Translations under genes and position numbers: made by a program
The notes under the pieces: generated by a model
What the model saw: only the letters and a program-made list of their open reading frames with translations
Databases searched by the model: none
What the model was told of the DNA's origin: nothing
Shown: one piece after another, positions 50,718 to 57,121 of the stretch
Layout of the letters: each line of letters begins with the position of its first letter
Position numbering within the stretch: position 1 is the stretch's first letter
Assembly (NCBI GenBank): GCA_009929695.1
Contig: RZZW01000021.1
Coordinates: 1-57,121 of the forward strand
Direction of reading: 5' to 3'
DNA length: 57,121 nt
DNA from: Clostridia bacterium
Lineage (GTDB): Bacteria > Bacillota > Clostridia > Oscillospirales > Ruminococcaceae

Positions 50718-51905
50718 ATGGAACACAATTTTAAATGGAAAAACGATGGGCGCACCAAGGTCATGATTGGCTGTGGTACCCGTCCGGAGATCATTCGGCT
50801 GGCTGCCGTCATCAAGCGCTGCCGGGAATATTTTGACTGCTGCGTGGTCTACTACAACCAGAACTGGGACAGAAACCTCTCTACCGTGTTCTGGGAGGAT
50901 TTTGAGCTGAAGAACACCTTTGGAGAGTATGGCCCGGACATTCTGGTGCCCGTGGTGGGCGAGAATCTGGGTGTGACCTGCGGCAACATTCTGGGGCGCA
51001 GCTATGAGCTTCTGTCTGAATTGCAGCCGGAGGGCTATCTGGTACTGGGCGACACCAACTCCTGCCTGTCTGCCATCAGCGCAAAGCGGCTGCACATTCC
51101 CCTGTTTCACATGGAGGCTGGCAACCGCTGCAAGGACGAGTGCCTGCCCGAGGAGACCAATCGCCGCATCGTGGACGTGATTTCCGACGTGAACCTGTGC
51201 TATTCCGAGTTCGCCCGGAAGTATTTGGCGGATACCGGTCTGCCCAAGGAGCGTACCTACCAGACCGGCTCTCCCATGGCAGAGGTGCTGCACATGAATC
51301 TGGACAAGATCCAGAAAAGCGACGTGCTGGAACGGTTGGGTCTGGAAAAGGATAAGTACATTCTGCTGTCCGCCCACCGGGAGGAGAACATCGACTCTGA
51401 AAAGAACTTCCTGAGCCTGTTCACCGCCATCAACGCACTGGCAGAGAAGTATGATATGCCCATTTTGTACTCCTGCCATCCCCGCAGCAAGCACCGCCTG
51501 GAACAGAGCGGCTTCCGGCTGGACCCTCGTGTCCGGGTCAATGAGCCGCTGGGCTTCAACGACTACAACAAACTGCAAATGAACGCTTTGGCCATCGTCT
51601 CCGACTCCGGCACTCTGCCCGAAGAAAGTAGCTTCTACCTGTCCATTGGGCATCCCATTGCCGCTGTGTGCATCCGCACCAGCACTGAGCGTCCAGAGGC
51701 ACTGGAAGCCGGCGACTTCATTCTGGCTGGCATTACCACCCGGGAGTTGCTCAACGCCACCGATATGGCCATTGAGATGAAGCAGAAGGGCGTTCTGGGC
51801 AAGCCCTGCCCCGATTATGTGGACGAAACCGTGTCCATGAAGGTGGTTCGCATCATTCAGGGGTATGTCAACGTGGTCAATAAGATGGTGTGGAGGAAGT
51901 ACTGA
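50718..51905 (+). CDS. capG: UDP-sugar 2-epimerase (CapG/FnlC-like, non-hydrolysing)
   Basis: A 395-residue GT-B-fold 2-epimerase completing UDP-L-FucNAc synthesis. Motifs: IGCGTRPEIIRLAAVIK, GDTNSCLSAISAKRLHIPLFHMEAGNRC, PEETNRRIVDVISDVNLCYSEFA, SAHREENIDSEKNF, YSCHPRSKHRLEQ, and SDSGTLPEESSFY. The order capE-F-G with identical strand and tight spacing makes this assignment firm relative to the generic UDP-GlcNAc 2-epimerase WecB/MnaA. AGGAG at 50707-50711 is 6 nt upstream of the ATG. Its stop is followed directly by the first copy of a structured intergenic element. Confidence 0.92.
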   Translation: MEHNFKWKNDGRTKVMIGCGTRPEIIRLAAVIKRCREYFDCCVVYYNQNWDRNLSTVFWEDFELKNTFGEYGPDILVPVVGENLGVTCGNILGRSYELLSELQPEGYLVLGDTNSCLSAISAKRLHIPLFHMEAGNRCKDECLPEETNRRIVDVISDVNLCYSEFARKYLADTGLPKERTYQTGSPMAEVLHMNLDKIQKSDVLERLGLEKDKYILLSAHREENIDSEKNFLSLFTAINALAEKYDMPILYSCHPRSKHRLEQSGFRLDPRVRVNEPLGFNDYNKLQMNALAIVSDSGTLPEESSFYLSIGHPIAAVCIRTSTERPEALEAGDFILAGITTRELLNATDMAIEMKQKGVLGKPCPDYVDETVSMKVVRIIQGYVNVVNKMVWRKY

Positions 51906-51910
51906 TTTTT

Positions 51911-52007
51911 CACAGCAGCCATGCATCAGCATGGCTGTGCTGCTCGAATGTGCTACCTCTCCGTGGTAAGCAGCAGGCAACGAGGGAACCACTCGGCTAA
52001 AGCATAT
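51911..52007 (+). promoter_or_regulatory. Structured intergenic RNA element, copy A
   Basis: After capG: a hairpin (CAGCCATG...CATGGCTG), then a conserved block. Stem P1 pairs ATGTGCT (about 51949-51955) with AGCATAT (52001-52007). P2 is ACC-TCTCCGT-GGT. The constant GGCAA is followed by P3 (CGAG...CTCG) and the constant GGCTAA. Copies B and C share the layout with compensating changes. It sits in the leader of the glmM' relic and is followed by the same TCACTCTTTGGATGAGGA leader as copy B. I do not recognise it as a known riboswitch class. Confidence 0.6.
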
Positions 52008-52047
52008 ATTCGTTAAATCACTCTTTGGATGAGGATACAATTACATA

Positions 52048-52382
52048 ATGGGAAAGTATTTTGGAACCGATGGCTTCCGTGGTGAGGCTGGAATCACTCT
52101 GACCGCCGACCACGCCTATAAGGTTGGCCGCTTCCTCGGCTGGTACTACAACGCCTTGCGTGAGCGCAACGGCAACAATGAGCCTGCCCGTATCGTCATC
52201 GGCAAGGATACCCGCCGCAGCTCCTATATGTTCGAGTACAGTCTGGTCGCTGGCCTGACCGCTTCCGGCGTGGATGCCTACCTGCTGCACGTCACCACTA
52301 CGCCTTCTGTGGCCTACATCGCCCGTGTAGATGACTTTGATTGCGGCATCATGATCTCTGCCAGCCATAATCCCTACTACGA
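52048..52382 (+). pseudogene. Truncated glmM (first 112 codons)
   Basis: The N-terminus of a phosphoglucosamine mutase (GKYFGTDGFRGEAG to [10 protein letters not shown]) nearly identical in protein to the intact gene at 52832, with two visible replacements (Pro/Ser and Val/Ala). At the DNA level it differs at many synonymous positions, so it is not a recent tandem copy. At about 52382 the sequence switches to another gene's 3' end; the chimeric frame ends at 52431 after 15 foreign codons. It retains the active-site Ser loop but lacks the metal and sugar sites, so it is inactive. Together with element A it repeats the arrangement element B-glmM. Confidence 0.85.
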
Positions 52383-52688
52383 TATGACCCTAGCAAGGAA
52401 CACAATGTGGTGGTTGGCGTATACCGCTTGACGATGAAGTCGAACTCTGATAACTTCCGCCAGTCCTCCATTCAGGGCGTCATGAAACGCATCAAGGCAA
52501 AGGGTGCAACGGTCATTATCTATGAGCCGACTCTGGAGAATGGCGGTACATTCTTTGGCAGTGAAGTCGTGAATGATCTTGAAGAATTCAAAAAACGCAG
52601 CCAAGCCATCATTGCCAACCGCTATGATAGCTGCTTGGATGATGTGCAGGATAAGGTCTACACCCGCGACCTGTTCCGCAGAGACTAA
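52383..52688 (+). pseudogene. 3' fragment of UDP-glucose 6-dehydrogenase
   Basis: About 100 codons reading [20 protein letters not shown], then [40 protein letters not shown] and [21 protein letters not shown]. This is the nucleotide-sugar-binding C-terminus of a UDP-glucose/UDP-hexose dehydrogenase. It lacks the NAD and catalytic Cys domains and any start, and follows the glmM fragment in a different frame. The junction TACGA-TATGACC has short microhomology. It shows that a uronic-acid gene once occupied this locus, and is followed directly by element B. Confidence 0.85.
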
Positions 52689-52692
52689 TACT

Positions 52693-52793
52693 TATCGCAG
52701 CCATGTGTTCCGCCACATGGCTGTGCTGCTCAAGTGTGCTACCTCTCCGTGGTGAGCAGCAGGCAACGAGACCTCATCTCGGCTAAAGCATAT
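52693..52793 (+). promoter_or_regulatory. Structured intergenic RNA element, copy B
   Basis: Hairpin GCAGCCATGTGG...CCACATGGCTGTGC, P1 GTGTGCT/AGCATAT, P2 ACC-TCTCCGT-GGT, constant GGCAA, P3 CGAGA...TCTCG, and constant GGCTAA. It lies in the leader of the intact glmM. P3 differs in sequence from copy A but keeps its pairing. The region from here into glmM is about 90% alike to 51931-52382, so A and B are homologous by descent. Confidence 0.6.
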
Positions 52794-52831
52794 GATCGTT
52801 AATTCACTCTTTGGATGAGGAAAAAACTATA

Positions 52832-54217
52832 ATGGGAAAGTATTTTGGAACCGATGGCTTCCGTGGTGAGGCTGGAATCACTCTGACCGCAGATCATGCC
52901 TACAAGGTTGGCCGCTTCCTTGGCTGGTATTATAATGCACTGCGCGAGCGCAATGGCAACAACGAGTCTGCCCGCATCGTGATCGGCAAGGATACCCGCC
53001 GTTCCAGCTATATGTTCGAGTACAGTCTCGTGGCGGGTCTGACCGCTTCCGGTGCAGATGCCTACCTGCTGCACGTCACTACCACGCCGTCTGTGGCCTA
53101 CATCGCCCGGGTGGATGATTTCGACTGTGGTATCATGATCTCTGCCAGCCATAACCCCTACTACGACAACGGCATCAAGCTCATCGACTGCTACGGCGAG
53201 AAGATGCCGGAGGAGACGCTGCTGCTGGTCGAGGATTACATCGACGGTAAACTGCACGTCTTTGACAAGGACTGGCCGGAGCTGCCTTTCGCTCACAGGG
53301 AACACATCGGCTGCACCGTGGACTATGTGGCCGGCCGCAACCGCTACATGGGCTATCTCATCAGCCTGGGCATCTACTCGTTCAAGGGAGTCAAGGTGGG
53401 ACTGGACTGTGCCAACGGCAGCTCCTGGAACATCGCTAAATCTGTGTTCGATGCTCTGGGAGCCGATACCTACGTCATCAATGCACAGCCTAACGGTCTG
53501 AATATCAACAACAATGCTGGTTCTACCCACATCGAGAGCCTACAGAAGTTCGTGGTCGAAAAGGGCCTGGACATCGGTTTTGCCTATGACGGCGATGCTG
53601 ACCGCTGCCTGTGTGTGGATGAAAAGGGTAATGTCATCACTGGCGACCATATCCTGTACATCTACGGTTGCTACATGAAGGAGCGTGGCAAGCTGCTGAC
53701 CAATACCGTTGTTACCACGGTCATGTCCAACTTTGGCCTGTACAAGGCCTTTGATGAAAAGGGCATCGGCTACGCCAAGACTGCCGTTGGCGACAAGTAC
53801 GTTTACGAGTACATGGCCAAGAACGGCTGCCGCATTGGCGGTGAGCAGAGCGGCCACATTATCTTCAGCAAGTACGCCAGCACCGGTGACGGCATCCTGA
53901 CCAGTCTGAAGATGATGGAAGTCATGCTGGCCAAGAAGATTCCCATGAGCAAGCTGGCTGAGCCGCTGAAGATCTACCCGCAGGTGCTGGAGAACGTCCG
54001 CGTGACTGACAAAAAGGCCGCACAGGACGATGCCGCTGTGCAGGCCGCTGTCAAGGCCGTGGCTGAGGCACTGGGCGAAACGGGCCGCATTCTGGTCCGC
54101 GAGTCCGGTACCGAGCCGGTCGTGCGTGTCATGGTGGAAGCCCCCGATCATGATACTTGTCAGAAGTATGTTTCTCAGGTTGTAGAGACCATCAAGAGCC
54201 GGGGTTACGGAGTTTGA
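52832..54217 (+). CDS. glmM: Phosphoglucosamine mutase-type phosphohexomutase (GlmM)
   Basis: A 461-residue alpha-D-phosphohexomutase. The start MGKYFGTDGFRGEAG and residues [13 protein letters not shown] (phosphoserine), YDGDADRCL (Mg site), GGEQSGHIIF (sugar site, the GEQSG form typical of GlmM) and ESGTEPVVRVM (phosphate site) are complete. It converts GlcN-6-P to GlcN-1-P for UDP-GlcNAc, the precursor of the CapE/F/G pathway. A longer frame opens at 52811, but the homology and the duplicate copy both start at ATG 52832. Whether it is the genome's only GlmM or a locus-specific copy cannot be told. The next gene overlaps its stop. Confidence 0.9.
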   Translation: MGKYFGTDGFRGEAGITLTADHAYKVGRFLGWYYNALRERNGNNESARIVIGKDTRRSSYMFEYSLVAGLTASGADAYLLHVTTTPSVAYIARVDDFDCGIMISASHNPYYDNGIKLIDCYGEKMPEETLLLVEDYIDGKLHVFDKDWPELPFAHREHIGCTVDYVAGRNRYMGYLISLGIYSFKGVKVGLDCANGSSWNIAKSVFDALGADTYVINAQPNGLNINNNAGSTHIESLQKFVVEKGLDIGFAYDGDADRCLCVDEKGNVITGDHILYIYGCYMKERGKLLTNTVVTTVMSNFGLYKAFDEKGIGYAKTAVGDKYVYEYMAKNGCRIGGEQSGHIIFSKYASTGDGILTSLKMMEVMLAKKIPMSKLAEPLKIYPQVLENVRVTDKKAAQDDAAVQAAVKAVAEALGETGRILVRESGTEPVVRVMVEAPDHDTCQKYVSQVVETIKSRGYGV

Positions 54218-55632
54218 GTGCAAACCTGAAACGAGGATACGGAATCCTGCTGATTGTATCTGTGGTACTTCTTTCCATCTTTGCGTTACTGCCAGATGCT
54301 GATGTTGACCACGATGCAGGATACACGGCCTCGGAGTTGAGTATCCAAGAAACCGTAGGTGGAAGCGTGACCAGCACAAGCTATGTGAATCCTGATGGGG
54401 TAATCACAGATGCCATAGATATGGGCTATGCGACCGTGTGTAGAATGTGGGATGATGACGGTCGAATTGAGGAGGAACGTTATCTTGATGCAAGCGGAAA
54501 GCCTGTGGCAAGGTATGGCGATTATTGCGGGTTGTCATATGAATATGATGAAACGAGTATGGTAATCACATATCTTGACGCAGAGGGAAACCCTGTGAAA
54601 CGCAGTGCCGGATACTCTACTATTGTTAGAATGCTGGTTGGCGGCAGGGATTCCGATGATTTCTACTACGATTTGAACGGACAGCAGGTACAGTGCTCCG
54701 GCGGATACTATGGGATTCATTGTGAGTATAATGCTGAAGGACAGAAAATCAGCGTGACCTTTCTCGATAAAGATGGACATGCAGTGTGTGCATCATCTGG
54801 ATATGCGATTAAGACATATCAGCGTGATGGAAATGGTACCATTATCGGTGAGCGATATTTTGACGCAGAAGGAAAACCTGTAAAATCTTCGCTTGGTCAG
54901 TATGGCGAGTTATACCAGCGCAACGAGCAAGGATTCATCGGCCAGATCACCTATCTTGACGCAGATGGTAACCCCGCCCCTACTAATGCAGGCTATACTA
55001 TCCTCAAACGTACCTATCATAGAGATGGCACAGCAGATACCGATATGTATTTTGATGCTGATGGTAAGCCAATGGCACTGTCCAAAGGGCAGTATGGTAT
55101 CAAGCACAGCGGAAAGGTGAATCTTCTGCTTGACAAGAACGGTCATGTCATGCTGTGCGTGGACAATATCCTGAATGGATTCCCGTTCATGGTTGTCATT
55201 TCTGGATGCGTTATCTGCCTGCTGATACTGGTGCTGTCTAAGAAGATGAGCTGTTGCTTGACGGCTGCATATGTTGTATTCATTCTGTATGAAACACTGA
55301 TGTTCCGTGAGTCAGGAGATGCAAGAACGAACTTCGTTCTGTTTTCCTATGCGGACCGTTTTCTAACGGAGCAATCTGTGAGAGTGGGAGTCATCAATAA
55401 CATCTGGCTTTTCGTGCCGTTGGGAACAGGGTTGTACAAGCTGTTCCAGAAAAAGTGGGTGCTGCTTGTTCCATTTGTAATGTCGGTGGCAATTGAAACG
55501 ACCCAGTATCTTACGGGACTTGGCATCGCGGAGTTCGATGATGTGTTCGGCAATACGATGGGCGGTTGGATTGGTGTGCTGGTGGCTTGGACGTGGTTAA
55601 GCTGGAAAAAGGACTTGAACGATAGGACATAA
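54214..55632 (+). CDS. VanZ-family membrane protein with extracellular YD-like repeats
   Basis: About 472 residues. A signal-anchor segment (GYGILLIVSVVLLSIFALL) is followed by some 260 residues outside the membrane, made of about seven repeats of roughly 35 residues with a Y-F/L-D-A-(D/E/S)-G-(N/K)-P-V core (YLDASGKPVARYGDY, YLDAEGNPVKRSAGY, YFDAEGKPVKSSLGQ, YLDADGNPAPTNAGY). The C-terminus is a VanZ domain with five membrane segments and the motifs NNIWLFVPLGTGL, AIETTQYLTGLG and EFDDVFGNTMGGWIGV. Function unknown; VanZ confers low teicoplanin resistance elsewhere. The likely start is TTG 54214, overlapping the glmM stop; no ATG fits, so the exact start is uncertain. Confidence 0.82.
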   Translation: MSANLKRGYGILLIVSVVLLSIFALLPDADVDHDAGYTASELSIQETVGGSVTSTSYVNPDGVITDAIDMGYATVCRMWDDDGRIEEERYLDASGKPVARYGDYCGLSYEYDETSMVITYLDAEGNPVKRSAGYSTIVRMLVGGRDSDDFYYDLNGQQVQCSGGYYGIHCEYNAEGQKISVTFLDKDGHAVCASSGYAIKTYQRDGNGTIIGERYFDAEGKPVKSSLGQYGELYQRNEQGFIGQITYLDADGNPAPTNAGYTILKRTYHRDGTADTDMYFDADGKPMALSKGQYGIKHSGKVNLLLDKNGHVMLCVDNILNGFPFMVVISGCVICLLILVLSKKMSCCLTAAYVVFILYETLMFRESGDARTNFVLFSYADRFLTEQSVRVGVINNIWLFVPLGTGLYKLFQKKWVLLVPFVMSVAIETTQYLTGLGIAEFDDVFGNTMGGWIGVLVAWTWLSWKKDLNDRT

Positions 55633-55694
55633 GAATGTATATGTCCGAATTTGTTTAGTGCCCTTGAAAACATCCCTCAAGAAGTATAAAATTT

Positions 55695-55811
55695 AAGCTG
55701 TGAGAGTTATCCTCATCGGATGCTCACAGCTTTGTTGCTCGAAACTTTGCACACCTCTACGCGGTGGGCGTCAGGCAACACAGTATGGATACTGTGGCTA
55801 AGATGCAGATG
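55695..55811 (+). promoter_or_regulatory. Structured intergenic RNA element, copy C
   Basis: Hairpin GCTGTGAG...CTCACAGC, P1 TTTGCA/TGCAGA, P2 CACC-TCTACGC-GGTG, constant CAGGCAA, P3 ACAGTA-TGGA-TACTGT, and constant GGCTAA. Stems P1 and P3 have changed on both sides relative to copies A and B, while GGCAA and GGCTAA are kept, the pattern of a selected RNA structure. It precedes the hypothetical gene at 55839. Confidence 0.6.
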
Positions 55812-55838
55812 TAGTTGATAAGGTTTGGAGTATGAAAT

Positions 55839-56531
55839 ATGGATATGTCTACGATTAATACGGTTATAACAGTGGGCTGGGATAGTTTGCTTAAGCTCAT
55901 GGGATCGTTAATAATTAGCCTTGGTGGTGGTGCTGCGATAGCTCTCTTTGTTTTCCGTTTTGCAGCTGACCATTTAGCAGAAAGGCTAAAAGGTAAATAT
56001 CAGCTTGAATTGGACAAGAAGCTTGAAAGTTACAAAGCGGATATTGATCAGAGGCTTGAAAGCCATAGAACTGAACTCGGAACAAAACAGTATATCACTC
56101 AAAAGAAGTTTGATTTTGAATTCGGTGTTTATCAGGCACTAGCCCAGAGCTTCTTTGAATTAGAAGTAGCTATAAATACAATGATTCCTATAGCGGGACG
56201 CACATTGGCGGATGAGGATGTACAGGCGCAAAAAGAGAATGAAGATTATGAAAATTCCGTCAACAAGTTCAGAGTTGCGCAGAATGAGCTTAGAAAAAAT
56301 GCTCCGTTTATTCAAGAAGATATCTACGAGAAATACTTGGAAGTGATTAAACTTTCGGGTATGCAATTGAATGCCTACGAACGCCGTTGGAATGTTGGGT
56401 ATTTAGCACCGATGTCGGAAAAAAAGAAATTTACTGCGGAAGACTTTAAGCGAACAGAAGAAATAACAAAGAAATTAGATGAAATCAATCGGGCGATAAG
56501 AAAATACATTGATGGGTTGGTAATAGTGTGA
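55839..56531 (+). CDS. Hypothetical protein with one membrane segment and long coiled coil
   Basis: A 230-residue protein not assigned to a family. One hydrophobic segment near residues 20-42 (LMGSLIISLGGGAAIALFVF) is followed by a strongly charged helical region (HLAERLKGKYQLELDKKLES) and further helices to the end; nothing suggests catalysis. TTGGAG at 55825-55830 precedes the ATG by 8 nt. Base composition is AT-richer than the preceding genes. It follows element C directly and is separated from the next gene by 70 bp. A cytoplasmic scaffold or sensor anchored to the membrane is possible, but no role can be claimed. Confidence 0.65.
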   Translation: MDMSTINTVITVGWDSLLKLMGSLIISLGGGAAIALFVFRFAADHLAERLKGKYQLELDKKLESYKADIDQRLESHRTELGTKQYITQKKFDFEFGVYQALAQSFFELEVAINTMIPIAGRTLADEDVQAQKENEDYENSVNKFRVAQNELRKNAPFIQEDIYEKYLEVIKLSGMQLNAYERRWNVGYLAPMSEKKKFTAEDFKRTEEITKKLDEINRAIRKYIDGLVIV

Positions 56532-56601
56532 TCAAATATATACGATTACTTCTACCTGAGTTGCAGTAATATAATATCTAAAATTATAGAGGTATCATCC
56601 T

Positions 56602-56949
56602 ATGGCCAGAACCAAAGGCAGCAAGAACCGTGTTACCGCATCTACCGACTTCGATGCCCAGATCAAGAAGTTGCAGAAAGATAAGGCAATGCTCGAAGAA
56701 GGCCTTTCCAAGACTGTCGCCCAGATCGAAGAACTGAAGACCGACATCAAGTCTCTGCGTGAGAGCCTGAAACCGCAGAAGGCGGAGATCAAGCAGACCG
56801 AAAAAGAAATCGCTAAGCTGGAGGCCAAGAAGGCTGCCGCTGAGGCGAAGGCCGCCGAAGCTGCTAAGAAGGTCGAGGCCGAAGCTGTGCTGAAAAAGCT
56901 GCTGGCATCCGGTATGACGGCGGATGAGATTCTTGAAAAGCTGAAATAA
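56602..56949 (+). CDS. Small Lys/Glu/Ala-rich coiled-coil protein
   Basis: A 115-residue protein starting MARTKGSKNRVT, then a continuous coiled coil (FDAQIKKLQKDKAMLEEGLS onward; IKQTEKEIAKLEAKKAAAEA) and a short C-terminal helix (LLASGMTADEILEKLK) like a small DNA- or protein-binding tail. Codon use is AAG/GAG/CTG-rich, as in capE-glmM. AGAGGT precedes the ATG by about 8 nt and a strong terminator follows, so it is a discrete expressed gene. Function unknown; the basic start and helix-rich body would suit a nucleoid-associated or structural role. Confidence 0.7.
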   Translation: MARTKGSKNRVTASTDFDAQIKKLQKDKAMLEEGLSKTVAQIEELKTDIKSLRESLKPQKAEIKQTEKEIAKLEAKKAAAEAKAAEAAKKVEAEAVLKKLLASGMTADEILEKLK

Positions 56950-56957
56950 AGTAATAT

Positions 56958-56998
56958 GCCGTGTGTTCGTCTCCTTGTGGAGCATTTGAACACACGGC
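56958..56998 (+). terminator. Strong terminator at the end of the coiled-coil gene
   Basis: Perfect 11-bp stem GCCGTGTGTTC/GAACACACGGC, a 19-nt loop that itself contains a small hairpin, and a TTTTACTATT tail starting 9 bp after the stop codon. The remaining 123 bases to the window end show no gene. Confidence 0.88.
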
Positions 56999-57121
56999 TT
57001 TTACTATTATTGGAAATCCTATAGTAAGCGGTCAATCTTCATCCGTATTATAATCAACTCCACTTTATGAGATAATAGACTCTAAGAAGTCTCAGAAATC
57101 CAAGAAGTCCAAGGCAAGTAG

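Noticed and set aside
51911-52007. Identification of the structured element as a c-di-GMP-I riboswitch
   Set aside because: GGCAA and GGCTAA recall parts of that class, but the tetraloop, receptor and the rest of the consensus are absent, and the stems have a different order.
50655-52040. Long minus-strand open frame opposite capG and element A
   Set aside because: Low-complexity His/Gln/Gly/Val-rich translation without motifs, overlapping the well-supported capG.
1-57121. CRISPR array
   Set aside because: No regularly spaced identical repeats were seen. The palindromic units in region 1 have irregular spacing and variable cores, and no cas gene is present.
1-57121. tRNA or rRNA genes
   Set aside because: No T-loop consensus with a fitting acceptor stem or rRNA-like block was recognised by eye; a covariance search (tRNAscan-SE, Infernal) would settle it.

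Overview
The window looks like chromosomal DNA of a low-to-mid GC anaerobic Firmicute, most likely class Clostridia and probably an Oscillospirales/Ruminococcaceae-type gut commensal. This is judged from Gram-positive ribosome binding sites (AGGAGG), sigma-A promoters with extended -10 boxes, frequent TTG/GTG starts, an S. aureus-type CapE/F/G pathway, and a MetH whose reactivation domain is a separate gene. The assignment is inferred from gene content; no rRNA or tRNA gene was recognised.

Region 1 (1-22.3 kb) is housekeeping and accessory metabolism with one codon style: murD, a GNAT protein, a YnbB-like PLP lyase, cysS, a GDP-D-rhamnose set (gmd, rmd, a large glycosyltransferase, a phosphohexomutase), a surface SGNH hydrolase, metF with MetH activation protein and metH, a PHP phosphoesterase, a GH25 muramidase, a PAP2 phosphatase, a solute-binding lipoprotein, a dCMP deaminase and a thioredoxin-reductase-like flavoprotein. 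Its intergenic gaps are packed with GTAGGG...CCCTAC palindromes.

Region 2 (22.3-26.8 kb) is recombination debris: a serine recombinase lacking its catalytic domain, small fragments, an unrecognised protein with two repeated modules, and a tyrosine recombinase broken by two single-base frameshifts. Immediately downstream lies what looks like an invertible promoter. A good sigma-A promoter and a terminator sit between two 24-bp sites, each with 9-bp arms around a 6-bp spacer, in opposite orientation. The promoter currently points into the surface-polysaccharide genes.

Region 3 (26.8-47.6 kb) is the surface-glycan locus. A helicase and a polyprenyl-phosphate sugar transferase still have region-1 codon use. 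From about 30 kb there is an AT-richer imported cluster: CelD-like acetyltransferase, CDP-glycerol-type transferase, aminotransferase, cytidylyltransferase-Gfo/Idh fusion, glycosyltransferases, acyltransferases, Wzy and Wzx. Four genes carry runs of 8-9 G. Three are in frame and one acyltransferase is one base out of frame, which fits slipped-strand ON/OFF switching. One G8 tract lies in the linker between two glycosyltransferase lobes, so slippage would switch between a one-lobe and a two-lobe product.

Region 4 (47.8-57.1 kb) has a third codon style (CTG, AAG, CCC) and encodes UDP-L-FucNAc synthesis (capE, a NeuD-like acetyltransferase gene, capF, capG), a GlmM-type mutase, a VanZ-type membrane protein with extracellular repeats and two hypothetical proteins. 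Three copies of a structured intergenic element with compensatory base changes occur here, after capG, after a glmM'-ugd' chimeric relic, and after the VanZ gene. The recombination scars (rmlA'-IS3 relic, glmM'-ugd' chimera) show that the locus is built by cassette exchange.
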